A DNA stretch of 64,000 bases, taken from contig NC_134087.1 of assembly GCF_000715075.1 (NCBI RefSeq), positions 153,285,936 to 153,349,935 of the forward strand, in the 5' to 3' direction. Positions within the stretch are counted from its first letter, which is position 1; each line of letters begins with the position of its first letter. Shown here in pieces: positions 35,030-47,143 of the stretch. The notes beneath the pieces are model-generated. The model saw only the letters and a program-made list of their open reading frames with translations, searched no databases and was not told the origin of the DNA. The translations under genes and the position numbers were made by a program. Source of the DNA: Nicotiana tabacum. Taxonomy: Eukaryota > Streptophyta > Magnoliopsida > Solanales > Solanaceae.

Positions 35030-37824
35030 TGTCACGACCCCAGTTCGTCCTCCGTAAACTGTCGTGATGGCACCTAGTCTATGACTAGGTAAGCCTAACA
35101 AATGCGAAACATAAACGAAACTTGCGGAAGAAATAATCAAAAGCCAAAATAATCGAATGAAAACAATAGTTAAAATGCCACTCGACATCTACAACACAAC
35201 ATTCTCAGAATCAAGTACACTATCCCAAAACCCGAAAACTCACGGAACCACAAGCCTTTGGATATCTACAATGTCTAACTCCAGAATATCTAACAAGGGA
35301 AAGAAATACAGAAGGGCAAATGTTCAAAAGCTAGAATAGAAAGGGACTCCTTGGTCTGCGGAGGCGGCAGATATACCTCGAAGTCGATGGAGCAGTCGCC
35401 TCACCTCAAGGGTGATAGGACTAAGTCGCAGTACCTGGATCTGCACATGAAAAACATGCGCAGAAGGGGCATAAGTATACCACAACGGTACTCAGTAAGT
35501 GCCAAGCCTAACCTCGGTCGGGTAGTGACGAGAAAAGTCAGGGCCCTACTGAGGTTAAATAAAATATAAAGTTTGATAGTGTAGAACAGAACAATATAAA
35601 TAAATACAGCGGTAAAAGTAACACAGGATATAAAAAGGGCAACAACAATTATTACAGAGACAAGGCAAAACACGGAAAGAAATGCGACTTAACACCAAAA
35701 TAACAACTGGGGGTCTCCCAGGATACTGTCCTGTAGTCCCATATGTACATATCTAATGGATCTCCCGAGATCCCATCCCGTAGTCTAACTCATAGTGCAC
35801 GGGGATCTACCGGAATCCCGTTCCGTAGTCCCAAATGTAAATACCCAGTACTGGGGAAATCTACCGGATGCATTCCCGTAGTTCCATATAACTGTGTAGG
35901 GGGATCTACCGGAATCCCACATCCATAGTCCCAAAATAAACAGACAAGGGGGAGCTACCGGAATCCCACATCCGTAATCCCAAAATAAATATACAACAGC
36001 AACAAGAAAATATACAGAAATGGAAAAATTTCATATTAAGGCAACAAGTGATTCTAGCCTAGCATGTTGCACAAAATTCAAGTAAGGCAGATTGAGCAAA
36101 TAAAGCAATTAAGTCACTTAGACATGCTTTCCTAAGCTAACAACAGACTTAATAGTACAAGTAATAAAACACAGGAAATGAAACATAATAGTGATTACTT
36201 AATGAAAACACAATTTTCAACAATTAGCACAAGTACGCACTTGTCACCTCACGTACAAGGCATTTCAATTATCAAATATACCAATGCTAAGGGGAAGGTC
36301 CCCCACACAAGGTTAGACAAGCCACTTACCTCGAACCGGCTCAAAATCAACCCGAAACCACACTCTTGCCACGAGTACTCGACTCCAAATGGTCCAAATC
36401 TATTCAATTCAATTGCATAATGTAAATAACACTTCATGTATCTGATTCTACAAAGAAATTCTAAGCTAATACGCGAAATTAGGTAAAATGACCAAAATGC
36501 CCCTCGGGCCCACATCACGGAATTGGGTAAAATTTATATTTTTAGAATCCTCACACTCTTCTGAGTTCATGCATACCAAAATTATCCAAATCTAAGGTCA
36601 AATTCCCAATCAAAAGTCGAATTCTAGGTCTAAGAACTTTCTTCCAATTTTCCCCAATTTTCATCTCCAATCCGAAATTAAATGATGAATTAATGTTTGG
36701 ATTAATGGGTTACAAGCAAAAAGAAGTTAATAATCGTTACCCAATTGATGTCTCTGAAAATCCCTCAAAACCTCGCTCAAATCCAAGCTCCCAAGCTTTA
36801 GTTTTCACAAAAATGGCTAACCCTCGACTTTGAAATTTTATATTCTGCCTAGACGCGTTCTTCTTCGCGAATGCGAGACTACTATCGCGAATGCAATGCA
36901 CAAATAAATCTACTGGCCAACTTCCTCTTTTGCGAATGAGAGGTTCACTCGCGAACGCGTAGCTCACACTTGCAGACCTTACGTGAACGCGAGGACCATG
37001 TCGCAAACGCGAAGACCAACAGGTCCATACCTTCGCGAACGCGGGACCTCATCGCGAACGTGAAGCATGATTCAACTGGTTCACTCAGATGCTCTACGCG
37101 AATGGGAGACCCTCTCGCGAACGCGATGAATGTTTCCTATGCAACACAACAGCAGAAAATCTGCAATCTTTCCAAGTCCAAAAATGGTCCGTTGAGCATC
37201 CCAAACACACCCGAGGCCCCCGGGACCTCAACCAACCATGCCAACCAATCCTAAAACATCATTCAAACATGTTCCAACCTTCGGAACGCTCAAAACAACA
37301 TCAAAACACCTATTTTTCATCGGATTCAAGCCTAAGAATTTCAAAAACTCTAAAAATACGCTTTCGATCAGAAAGTCTATCAAACCTTGTCCGAATGACC
37401 TGAAACTTTGGACACACGTCACATTAAACACTACAGAGCTTCTCCAACTTCCGGAATTCCATTCCGACCCTCGGATCAAAATTTCACTATCGAACAGGAA
37501 ACTTCAAAAATTCAACTTTCTGTATTTCAAGCCTAAATTAGCTACAGACCTCCAAAACATAATCCGAACACGCCCTTAAGCCCGAAATCACCCAACAGAG
37601 CTAACGGAATCATCAGATTTCCATTCCGAGGCCGTATTCACACTGTTCCGACTACAGTCAACTTTCCAACACTTAAACTCTCATTTAGGGACTAAGTGTC
37701 CCAAAACTCTTCGAAACTCAAAATCGAACATCCTGACAAATCAAAATAGCAGAAATAAACTTGGGGAAAGCAGTTAATGGGGATCAGGGCGTAAATTCTT
37801 AAAATGACCGGTTGGGTCGTCACA
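35030..37824 (-). repeat. 3' LTR of the Tekay-like element
   Basis: In plus orientation it runs TGTCACGACCC to GGGTCGTCACA, 2795 bases. It contains a six-unit tandem repeat (35709-35996) and a cluster of CGCGAA-type motifs (36860-37126). ORFs on both strands inside are also found, shifted, in the other LTR and have no family features. Confidence 0.9.
35709..35996 (-). repeat. Tandem repeat inside the 3' LTR, six units of 44-51 bp
   Basis: Units begin near 35709, 35758, 35802, 35853, 35899 and 35948. The shared core is GGGGGATCTACCGGAATCCC followed by a CCGTAGTCCCAAA-type block. The last two units are nearly identical. Confidence 0.8.
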
Positions 37825-37840
37825 TCCTCCTACACTTAAA
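37825..37840 (-). other. Polypurine tract of the Tekay-like element
   Basis: The minus strand reads AAGTGTAGGAGGA directly before the LTR edge at 37824. This is the typical chromovirus tract. Confidence 0.7.
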
Positions 37841-37859
37841 CATCCTCGAACGAGCATAG

Positions 37860-38303
37860 AGACATACCTGAAGTAGTGAAAAGATAAGGGTAACGGCTGC
37901 GCATATCCTGCTCAGTCTCCCAGGTCGCCTCCTCGACCGGCTGGCCCCGCCACTGAACCTTTACTGATGCAATGTTCTTTGACCTTAGCTTTCTAACCTA
38001 CCTGTCCAATATTGCCACTAGCTCCTCAACATATGATAGATCCTTGTCGAACTGGACTGAACTGAAATCCAACACGTACGACGGGTCACCGTGATACCTA
38101 CGAAGCATCGAAACATGAAATATCGGATGAACTCCTGCCAAGCTGGGAGGTAAGGCAAGCTCATAAGCAACCTTCCCAACATGCCTCAATATCTCAAAAG
38201 GACCAATAAACCTCGGACTCAACTTCCATTTCTTCCCAAATCTCATAACGTCCTTCATAGGCGAAACTCGAAGCAGGCTCTCCAACCATATAGGAAATAT
38301 CAT
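37860..38303 (-). pseudogene. Integrase C-terminus and chromodomain
   Basis: The frame 38303-37998 carries FGKKWKLSPRFIGPFEIL, VHPIFHVSMLRRYHGDPSY and then YVEELVAILDR. A stop at about 37998-38000 follows. Beyond it the same frame continues as VRKLRSKNIASVKVQW and EEATWETEQDMRSRYP, which with the preceding part makes up a chromodomain. Chromodomains guide chromovirus integrases to marked chromatin. Here the stop falls inside that domain. Confidence 0.8.
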
Positions 38304-38319
38304 GAACCTTTCGGTCCGC

Positions 38320-39145
38320 GTAACTCTTCTATCTGGACTGGGCTGTACGGAGTCTATCCTGAATCACCTTGACCTTCTCCAAAGCATCCCGAACCAAGTC
38401 TGTGCCCAATAATCTGGCCTCACCCGACTCAAACCAACCCACCGGGGATCTACACCATCTACCATATAAAGCCTCATATGGTGCCATTTGAATGCTGGAC
38501 TGATAGCTATTGTTGTAAGCAAACTCTGCCAATGGCAAGAACTGATCCCAAGACCCTCCAAACTCAATCACACACGCACAGAGCATATCCTCAAGAATCT
38601 GAATAGTGCGCTCGGACTGTCCGTCTGTCTAAGGGTGAAATGCTATAATTAACTCCACCCGAGTACCCAACTCATGCTGAACGGCTCTCTAGAACCATGA
38701 TGTGAAATGAGTACCTCTATCTGAAATGATGGAAACCAGAATACCATGCAGACAAACAATCTCCCAGATATAGATCTCCGCCAACCGCTCCGAGGAATAA
38801 GTAGTACACACATGAATAAAGTGAGCAAACTTGGTCAGCCGATCCACAATCACCCAAATAGCATCGAATTTTCTCAAAGTCCGTGGGAGCCCAACTACAA
38901 AGTCCACGGTGATCCGCTCCCACTTCCACTCTGGAATCTCTATCTGCTGAAGCAACCCACCTGGTCTCTGGTGCTTATACTTCACCTATTGACAGTTGAG
39001 ACACCGAGCTACGAATCCAACTATATCTTTCTTCATCCGCCTCCACCAATAGTACTGTCTCAAATCCTAATACATCTTCGCGGCACCCGGATGGATGGAT
39101 TACCGTGAACTATGGGCCTTCTCTAGAATCAACTCTCGAAGCCCA
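38320..39145 (-). pseudogene. Integrase core of the Tekay-like element
   Basis: The zinc-binding end is seen as YYWWRRMKKDIVGFV with a C-x-x-C pair (about 39050-38985). The core follows: ITVDFVVGLP, SIISDRGTHFTS and TDGQSERTIQ, so all three catalytic acidic residues are present. Then come AEFAYNNSYQ and APYEALYGRWCRSP. In-frame stops between 38690 and 38640 interrupt the core. Confidence 0.85.
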
Positions 39146-40600
39146 TCAATATTGGGTACACAAATCCGACCCTGCATCCTCAATACCCCATAAATCACCA
39201 ATAGTCACATCTCTGGCATCACCGTGCTGAAACTTGTCCTTGAGGACAAGAAAATGAGGGTCATCATACTGCCGCTCCCTGATACGATCAAATAAGGAAG
39301 ACCAAGAAACCACGCAAGCTAGAACCCGACTGGGCTCCAAAAGATCCAATCTCACAAACTGGCTGGCTAAGGCCTGAACATCCATCGCCATAGGCCTCTC
39401 CGATGTTGGTAAATAAGCCAAACTCCCCAAACTCTCTGCCCAGCAACTCCAAGCATCGGCCACCACATTGGCCTTGCCCGGGTGGTACAAAATAGTGATG
39501 TCATAGTCCTTCAACAACTCTAACCACCTTCTCTAGCGCAAATTTAGATCCTTTTGCTTGAATAGGTGCTGCAAGCTTCGGTGGTTAGTATAAATCTCAC
39601 AGGGAACCCCGTATAAATAATGGCACCAAATCTTCAGGGCGTGAACAATGGCAGCTAACTCAAGGTCGTGAACATGGTAGTTCTTCTCATATATCTTCAA
39701 CTATCTGGATGCGTAGACAATCACCCTACCATCCTGCATCAACACCGCTTTGAGGCCAATCCTCGAGACATCACAATAGACCGTATAAGACATCGAACCT
39801 GTAGGTAATATCAAAACTGGGGCTGTAGTCAAAGCTGTCTTGAGCTTCTGAAAGCTCGCCTCACACTCCAACGGAGCACCCTTCTGGGTCAACCTGGTCA
39901 TAGGGGTTGCAATCGATGAAAACCCCTCCATAAAACGACTGTAGTAACCTGCCAGGCCAAGGAAACTGTAGATCTCGGTAGCTAAGGATGGTCTGGGCCA
40001 ACCTTGCACGACCTCTATATTCTTCGGATCCACCTGAATACCCTCACTCGATACCACGTGGCCTAAGAATGCCACTAAATCCAACCAAAACTCACATTTC
40101 GAGAACTTAACATATAACTTCTTCTCTCTCAGAGCCTGAAGTACAGTCCTCAGGTGTTTCTTATGATCTTCCCGACTCCGGGAATACTCCAGAATATCAT
40201 CAATAAAGACAATGACAAACGAGTCAAGATACAGCCGGAACACACTGTGCATCAAATGCATAAAGGCTGCTGGGGTATTGGTCAGCCCAAATGACATAAC
40301 AAGGAACTCGTAATGACCATACCAAGTCTTGAAAGCAGTCTTCGGGATATCTGGCTCCCGAATCTTCAATTGATGGTAACCTGAGCGCAAATCAATCTTA
40401 GAAAACACTCGTGCGCCCTGAAACTGGTCAAACAGATCATCAATACAAGGCAAAGGATAATGGTTCTTCACTGTAACCTTGTTCAACTGGCGATAATCAA
40501 TACACATACGCATAGAACCATCATTTTTCTTCACAAACAAGACAAGAGCACCCCCACAGTGATACACTTGGCCTAATAAAACCCTTATCAAGCAATTCCT
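39146..40600 (-). pseudogene. RT and RNase H of the Tekay-like element
   Basis: The long frame 40591-39701 has [32 protein letters not shown], the catalytic [11 protein letters not shown] box, [12 protein letters not shown] and the RNase H start [19 protein letters not shown] stop at 39701 cuts RNase H. The same domain continues to 39146 with LLKDYDITILYHPGKANVVADA. Confidence 0.88.
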
Positions 40601-40604
40601 GTAA

Positions 40605-41486
40605 CTAATCCTGCAACTCTTTCAACTCAGGAGGAGCCATATGATACGGAGGAATAGAAATGGGCTGAGTGCCCGACAATAGATTAATGCCAAAATCAAT
40701 ATCTATATCAGGCGACATGCCTGGAAGATCAGCTAGAAACACATAGGGAAAATCCCGTACTACTGGGACTGAATCAACTAAAGGGGTATCAATACTGACA
40801 TCTCTCACATAAGCTAAATACGCATCACACCCCTTCTCAACCATACGCTGAGCTTTAAGACAAGAAATAACCCTACTAGGAGTGTGATCTAAAGTACCCC
40901 TCCACTCAACACGCGATACACTTGGCATAGCCAGTATCACGGTTTTGGCGTGACAATCAAGAATAGCATAATGGGGTGACAACCAATCCATGCCCAAGAT
41001 AATATCAAAGTCAGCCATGCTGAGTAACAATAAATTGGCTCTGGTCTCAAAACCACTAAGAGCAACCAAACACGACTAATAAACGCGATCCACAACAAGA
41101 GAATCTCCCACAAGAGTAGAAACATAAATAGGGGAACTCAAAGAATCCCGATATACACCCAAATGCAGAGCAAAATAAGAAGAAACATAAGAGTAAGTGG
41201 AGCCTGGATCGAATAGAACCGATGCATCTTTGTGACAAACTAGTATAATACTTGTGATGACAGAATCGAAGGCAACAGCCTCGGTACAGGTAGGAATGGC
41301 ATAGTATCTGGCCTGGCCTCCCCCTTTAGGGCGACCTCTACCTCCCTGACCCCCACCTCTAGCTGGCTGAGAAGGTGGGGTAGCAATTGGAGCTATAACC
41401 ATAGCCTGAGAACTCTGTAGGGCACGCTGTGGCTGAGAAGTTTGTGGAGGTGCACCCCTCCCAAGTCTAGGGCAATCCCTCACCAT
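40605..41486 (-). pseudogene. Protease and linker of the Tekay-like element
   Basis: The frame 41486-41076 includes the active-site segment SVLFDPGSTYSYVSS (D-P-G form). After a stop at 41076 the frame 41069-40605 gives LLLLSMADFDIILGMDWL and the linker SVPVVRDFPYVF, TQPISIPPYHMAP. Confidence 0.82.
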
Positions 41487-42742
41487 ATGGCATGTGTCAC
41501 CACACTCAAAACAAGCTCTAGGAGGATGTGGTGTCTATGACTGGCTCGGGCTAGGTCTGCTGGACTGACCCCTAAAAGTACCCCGCGCAGGAGGTGTGCT
41601 AGATACCGGTGGTGCATAATAACGCTCCTGAGGTCTAGGAGGAGCTAGAATGCCACTGGCTGCTGGAAGAGCTGAATGAACAGGGCGACTCATGATATAA
41701 CCCCTACTATGACGACCGACTGCTGGGGCATAGGCACCAGAGAAATGGCCCGACTCTCGAGACCTCTTGGCCTCCCTCTCCTCTCTCTCCCTAGCATGTA
41801 TACCCTCATTCCTCCTAGCAATGCTCACCACCTGCTGATAAGAAATATCTATCTCTAACTCATGAGCCATGCTAGACCTGATGCTGGGAATAAGGCCCTC
41901 AATAAACCGGCGAATCCTCTCGCGAACAGTAGAAACCAAGGCCGGTGCATGCCTAGCCTAACTAGTGTAACAAGCAACATACTCTGAGACAGTCATAGCA
42001 CCCTGGCACAAATGCTCAAACTCTATGAGCCATGCGTCCTTGAGGCTCTGAGGAACATACTCTCTCAGGAACAGATCTAAAAACTGGGTCCAAGTCAGTA
42101 AAACAGCCTCATTCGGACTGTCTAACTCATAGGTGCGCCACCACTCATAGGCGGCTCCTCGAAGCTGGAAGGTAGTGAAGGAAACCCCGCTCAATCCTGA
42201 TATACCCATGGTACGGAGAATGTGGTAACTCTCATCTAGAAATCCCAGAGCATCCTCCGATGCTAGACCGCTGAATACAGAAGGCTTGTACCTCTTGAAC
42301 CTCTCAAGCCTCAGTTGCTCCTCCTCGGAAGCCGCTGCCCTGCCCTCGGGCTAAACTGGCACTGCAGGTGGTACATGAATAATCTCAGGGACCTGCTTAA
42401 CATGCACTCGCTGCTCAGGAGTGCGGGCGACGAGAGTCTGTGCTCCTCCCCCGGCCTGAGATGTAGCTGCAGCAAGGGGAAGCAACCCTGCCTGAGCCAG
42501 AGTGGTGTACATGCTCATGAACTGTGCCAGAGTCTCCTGAAGAGCTGGAGTAGTAGTAGTAGTAACAGTAGACGTGTCAGTGCCTAGACTCCGGCTGGAA
42601 CTGTTGGTGGTACCTCGGCGGCTGCTCGCGCAGGTGCTTTGGCTGCACCACGTGTGCGTCCTCGGCATCTACCCCGACTTCTGACGGCTGCAGTAGGGGG
42701 CGCAAGTGCCTGATCATCTCGGGTAGCACGTGTCATCACCAT
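41487..42742 (-). pseudogene. gag of the Tekay-like element
   Basis: The likely ATG is at 42742 on minus (MVMTRATRDDQ), just after the leader. A frame change near 42600 leads to 42668-42351 (TPALQETLAQFMSMYTTLAQ). The capsid part follows (42209-41958, FTTFQLRGAAYEWWRTYEL, LFLREYVPQSL), then 41939-41535 and a CCHC knuckle CFECGDTCHMVRDC at about 41475-41520. Two stops and at least one frameshift disable it. Confidence 0.82.
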
Positions 42743-42928
42743 CTGTGAGAGAATAGAAGACAAAAGTTTAGAATTGTGATGTCAAAATATCACACGACAA
42801 GGAAATCAAATGAAGTGAAATTTTCCTAACAGTTACATAGCCTCTCGTAGATAAGTACACACGTCTCCGTACCGATTAGCAAGACTCTAATAAACCGGCT
42901 TGTGATCCATGACTCCTATGAACCTAAA

Positions 42929-42940
42929 GCTTTGATACCA
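42929..42940 (-). other. Primer-binding site of the Tekay-like element
   Basis: The minus strand reads TGGTATCAAAGC three bases from the 5' LTR. It matches the initiator-Met tRNA type site (TGGTATCAGAGC) with one difference. Confidence 0.85.
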
Positions 42941-42943
42941 ACT

Positions 42944-45721
42944 TGTCACGACCCTGGTTCGCCCTCCATGAACCATCGTGACGGCACCTAGTCTCTACGA
43001 CTAAGTAAGCCTAACAAATGCGGAACATAAATGAAACTTGCGAAAGAAATAATCAAAAGCCAAAATAATCGAATGAAAACAATAGTTAAAATGCCGCTCA
43101 GCATATACAACACAACATTCTCAGAATCAAGTACACTATCCCAAAACCCGGAAACTCACGGAACCACTAGCCTTTGGATATCTACAATGTCTAACTCCAG
43201 AATATCTAACAAGGGAAAGAAATACAGAAGGGCAAATGTTTAAAATCTAGAATAGAAAGAGACTCCTCAGTCTGCGGACGCGACAGATATACCTCGAAGT
43301 CGCTAGAGCAGTCGCCTCACCTCAAGGGTGATAGGACTAAGTCGCAGTACCTGGTTCTGCACATGAAAAACATGCGCAGAAGGGGCATAAGTACACCACA
43401 ACGGTACTCAATAAGTGTCAAGTATAACCTCGGTCGTGTAGTGACGAGAAAAGTCAGGGCCCTACCGAGGTTAAATAAAATATAAAGTTTGACAGTGTAG
43501 AACAGAACAGTATAAATAAATACAACGGTAAAAGTAACACAGGATATAAAAAGGGCAACAACAATTATTACAGAGACAAGGCAAAACACGGAAAGAAATG
43601 CGACTTAGCACCAAAATAACAACTGGGGGTATCCCAAGATACTGTCCTGTAGTCCCATATGTACATATCTAATGGATCTCATGAGATCTCATCCCGTAGT
43701 CTAACTCATAGTACGCGGGGATCTACCGGAATCTCGTTCCGTAGTCTCAAATGTAAATACCTAGTACTGAGGGAATCTACCGGATGCATTCCCGTAGTTC
43801 CATATAACTGTGTAGGGGGATCTACCGGAATCCCACATCCGTAGTCCCAAAATAAACAGACAAGGGGGAGCTACCGGAATCCCACATCCGTAATCACAAA
43901 ATAAATACACAACAGCAACAAGAAAATATATAGAAATGGCAAAATTTTATATTAAGGCAACAAGTGATTCTAGCCTAGCATGTTGCACAGAATTCAAGTA
44001 AGGCAGGTTGAGCAAATAAAGCAATTAAGTCACTTAGACATGCTTTCCTAAGCTAACAACATGCTTAATAATGCAAGTAATAAAGCATAGGAAAGGAAAC
44101 ATAGTAGTGATTACTTAATGAAAACCAGATTTTCAACAATTAGCACAAGTTCACACTTGTCACCTCACGTACAAGGCATTTCAATTACCAAATATACCAA
44201 TCATAAGGGGAAGGTCCGCCACACAAGGTTAGACAAGCCACTTACCTCGAACTGGCTCAAAATCAACTTGAAGCCACGCTCTTGCCATGAGTACTCGACT
44301 CCAAATGGCCCAAATCTATTCAATTCGATTGCATAATGTAAATAACACTTCAAGTAACTGATTCTACAAAGAAATTCTAAGCTAATACGCGAAATTAGAT
44401 AAAATGACCAAAACGCCCCTCAAGCCCACATCATGGAATCGGGTAAAATTTATATTTTCAGAATCCTCACACTCTCCCAAGTTCATGCATACCAAAATTA
44501 TCCAAATCTAAGGTCAAATTTCTAATCAAAAGTCGAATTCTAGGTCTAAGAACTTTCTTCCAATTTTTCCCCAATTTTCATCTCCAATCCGAAATTAAAT
44601 GATGAATTCATGTTTGGATTAATGGGTTACAAGAAAAAAGGAGTTAAGAATCGTTACCCAATAGATATCTCTAAAATCCCTTAAAACCTCGCTCAAATCC
44701 AAGCTCCCAAGCTTTAGTTTTCACAAAAATGGCTAACCCTCGACTTTGAAATTTTATATTCTGCCCAAATGCGTTCTTCTTCGCGAACGCGATGCACAAA
44801 GAAATCTACTGGCCAACTTCCTCTCTCGCGAACGCGAGGTCCACTTGCGAACGTGTAGCTCACACTTGCAGACCCTACTCGAATGCGAGGACCATGTCGC
44901 GAACGCGAAGACCAACGGGTCCATACCTTCGCGAATGCGGGACCTCATCGCGAACGCGAAGCATGATTCAGCTGCTTTACTCAGATTCTCTACGCGAACG
45001 CGAGACCCTCTCGCGAACGCGATGAATGTTTCCTCAGCAATATAATAGCAAAAAATCTGCAATCTTTCCAAGTCCAAAAATGGTCCGTTGAGCATCCGAA
45101 ACACACCCGAGGCCCCCGGGACCTCAACCAACCCTGCCAACCAATCCTAAAACATCATTCAAACTTGTTCCAACCTTCAGAATGCTCAAAAGAACATCAA
45201 AACACCTATTTTTCATCGGATTCAAGCCTAAGAATTTCAAAAACTCTAAAAATACGCTTTCGATCAGAAAGTCTATCAAACCTCGTCCGAATGACTTGAA
45301 ATTTTACACACACGTCACATTAAACACTACGGAGCTACTCCAACTTTAAGAATTCTATTCCGACCCTCGGATCAAAATCTCACTATCGAACAAGAAACTT
45401 CAAAAATTCAACTTTCTGTATTTCAAGACTAAATTAGCTACGGACCTCCAAAACACAATCCGAACACGCCTCTAAGCCTAAAATCACCCAACGGAGCTAA
45501 TAGAACCATCAGATTTCCATTCTGAGGCCATATTCACACTGTTCTGACTATAGTCAACTTTCTAACACTTAAGCTCTTATTTAGGGACTAAGTGTCCCAA
45601 AACTCTCCGAAACTCAAAACCGAACATCCCGACAAATCAAAATAGCAGAAATAAACTTGGGGAAAGTAGTTAATGGGGGATCAGGGCGTAAATTCGTAAA
45701 ACAACCGGCCGGGTCGTTACA
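42944..45721 (-). repeat. 5' LTR of the Tekay-like element
   Basis: 2778 bases, TGTCACGACCC to GGGTCGTTACA in plus orientation. It repeats the whole layout of 35030-37824, including the tandem units (43623-43910). The CGCGAA motifs are much better preserved here: five exact TCGCGAACGCGA copies between 44781 and 45022. Confidence 0.9.
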
Positions 45722-45726
45722 AACCC
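45722..45726 (+). repeat. Target-site duplication AACCC, right copy
   Basis: Matches 35025-35029 exactly; LINE ORF1 sequence resumes after it. Confidence 0.85.
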
Positions 45727-47143
45727 AAAACCCCTAAATAGTCCCAATGACACAAATAGTAAACAAATCCCCACCCTCATCACCGGGCCACCACCCCAAT
45801 GCGGCCCCAGCCCATACAAGTACAAAATGAAAAGTTAGAACGGGGCCCGATAAACCTGATGCGACCCACTCTCTTGACCCCAATCACGCCTCTAGATCAG
45901 GCCACCTTTTATGCCCCAACTATCGAGGTCACATACCCCAAATCTGTGGTAAGATATCATGGCGCCGGTCATGCCTTTCCAATAGGGCCCCCTACTTAAT
46001 TAGTCGATGTCAGCCCAACAAATTACCCAAACCTTCCCACCTACGCTTCTCCTACCAATTCCTCTGAGATAACCTCTAATGGGGAAATCTAAACAGTCAC
46101 CACTAACAATCAAGTGCTCTATCTGAAACCTCTCCCATTTTCAGGTGAAAAGACACCCACCGTGAACTCCAAAAGATCCATAATTAATGCTCAACCCCCC
46201 TAGACACAATTAACAACAACCCCTCCACTGATCGAAATTTGACTCCAAAAGGCGTGATAATGGATCATCAGGCCATTAAGTTAACCCCTTATTACCCAAA
46301 GTAGCAAAACCAAAAAAACACAAAAATGGAAAAAGAGCAAATGACAATCTTCGTCACCTCACTGCCACTACCACCGGACCATTTATCGGCTTCTTGGCTA
46401 GAAATGGCGTTACAGGGGCAGGGCCTAACTAAAGTTTCACCCTGGGAAACCAGAAAGTTACTCTGATTGTTCAAAACCTAGCTCACCTAGCAAGGGTTAC
46501 TGTGGAGGCATTGAACAAAGCCCTAGCTGCCTTTAGCCCATGCCTATGGCAGACGATGGTGAACAAAGACAGTGCATCACCAAATATCGACCCCCAGATA
46601 CTCAACAGCCAAATGTTCCAAACTTTACCGTCCCTACCCTTCTTCCCCGATCTGGCAACGGGGGACCCAACGACGAACCCGATCTTTGTAGCGATCGACC
46701 CCCAAACCCACCAAACGTCATCATCTTCTACACCACGAGAGAAGAGAACTTCCCCACCTCTCAACAACATCAAAAAGGGAATCAGCAAGGTTCTAGAATT
46801 CTTAAAGAGAAAAGCACGTCAGAGGAGGAAGGAACAATCTACGGCCCCTACAAAAAGACTCGCTCCTACTGGACTCAGTCAGGGCGATCGAGTTCAGTCT
46901 CGAAACCAGCGAAGTGGTAGTGATCTTATGCCCCATATCGATGGTCAAGTGCAGTCTGAGCCTAGTGTCCCTCTAGACATATGGGCCCGTCAAGCCGCTA
47001 CTGAATCTGACTTCAGTACTCAGCCTCAAGAGGAAATCACCACCATCTCCGCTGATGACTCAGCAAGGAACGGGGATCCCTCAAGAAGGCCTCAACCAAC
47101 CACCCCCACTACCTCTAATGAATTACATCATATGGAATGTTAG
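45727..47143 (+). pseudogene. LINE ORF1, C-terminal part
   Basis: After the insertion the Pro/Thr-rich tail of ORF1 continues, with stops, through 45799-45999. The long frame 46502-47143 (213 codons) ends ELHHMEC and the stop at 47141-47143. It is basic and low in complexity around 46760-46870 (LEFLKRKARQRRKEQS). The end overlaps the ORF2 start by 26 bases. Confidence 0.65.

Larger units (their letters stand above)
35030..45721 (-). mobile_element. Complete Tekay/Del-like Ty3/gypsy element (chromovirus) in a LINE
   Basis: Two LTRs of about 2.8 kb (35030-37824 and 42944-45721) flank a minus-strand gag-pol. The 5-bp duplication AACCC, PBS, polypurine tract and the domain order gag-protease-RT-RNase H-integrase-chromodomain are all present. 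LTR identity looks around 95% by eye. Each coding domain has stops or frameshifts, so the copy is not autonomous. It is the same family as the truncated element at 7878-14025. Confidence 0.92.

Noticed and set aside
34988..37579. Many ORFs on both strands between 34988 and 37579
   Set aside because: They fall in a 2.8-kb LTR, recur in shifted or broken form in the second LTR and have no domain; LTRs of this type do not code.
43031..45140. ORFs rich in Arg around the CGCGAA motifs
   Set aside because: Created by the repeated CG-rich motif in the LTR; composition follows the repeat, not coding constraint.
7878..45721. Endogenous pararetrovirus instead of LTR retrotransposon
   Set aside because: LTRs, PBS, polypurine tracts, integrase domains and target duplications are present; pararetroviruses lack LTRs and integrase.
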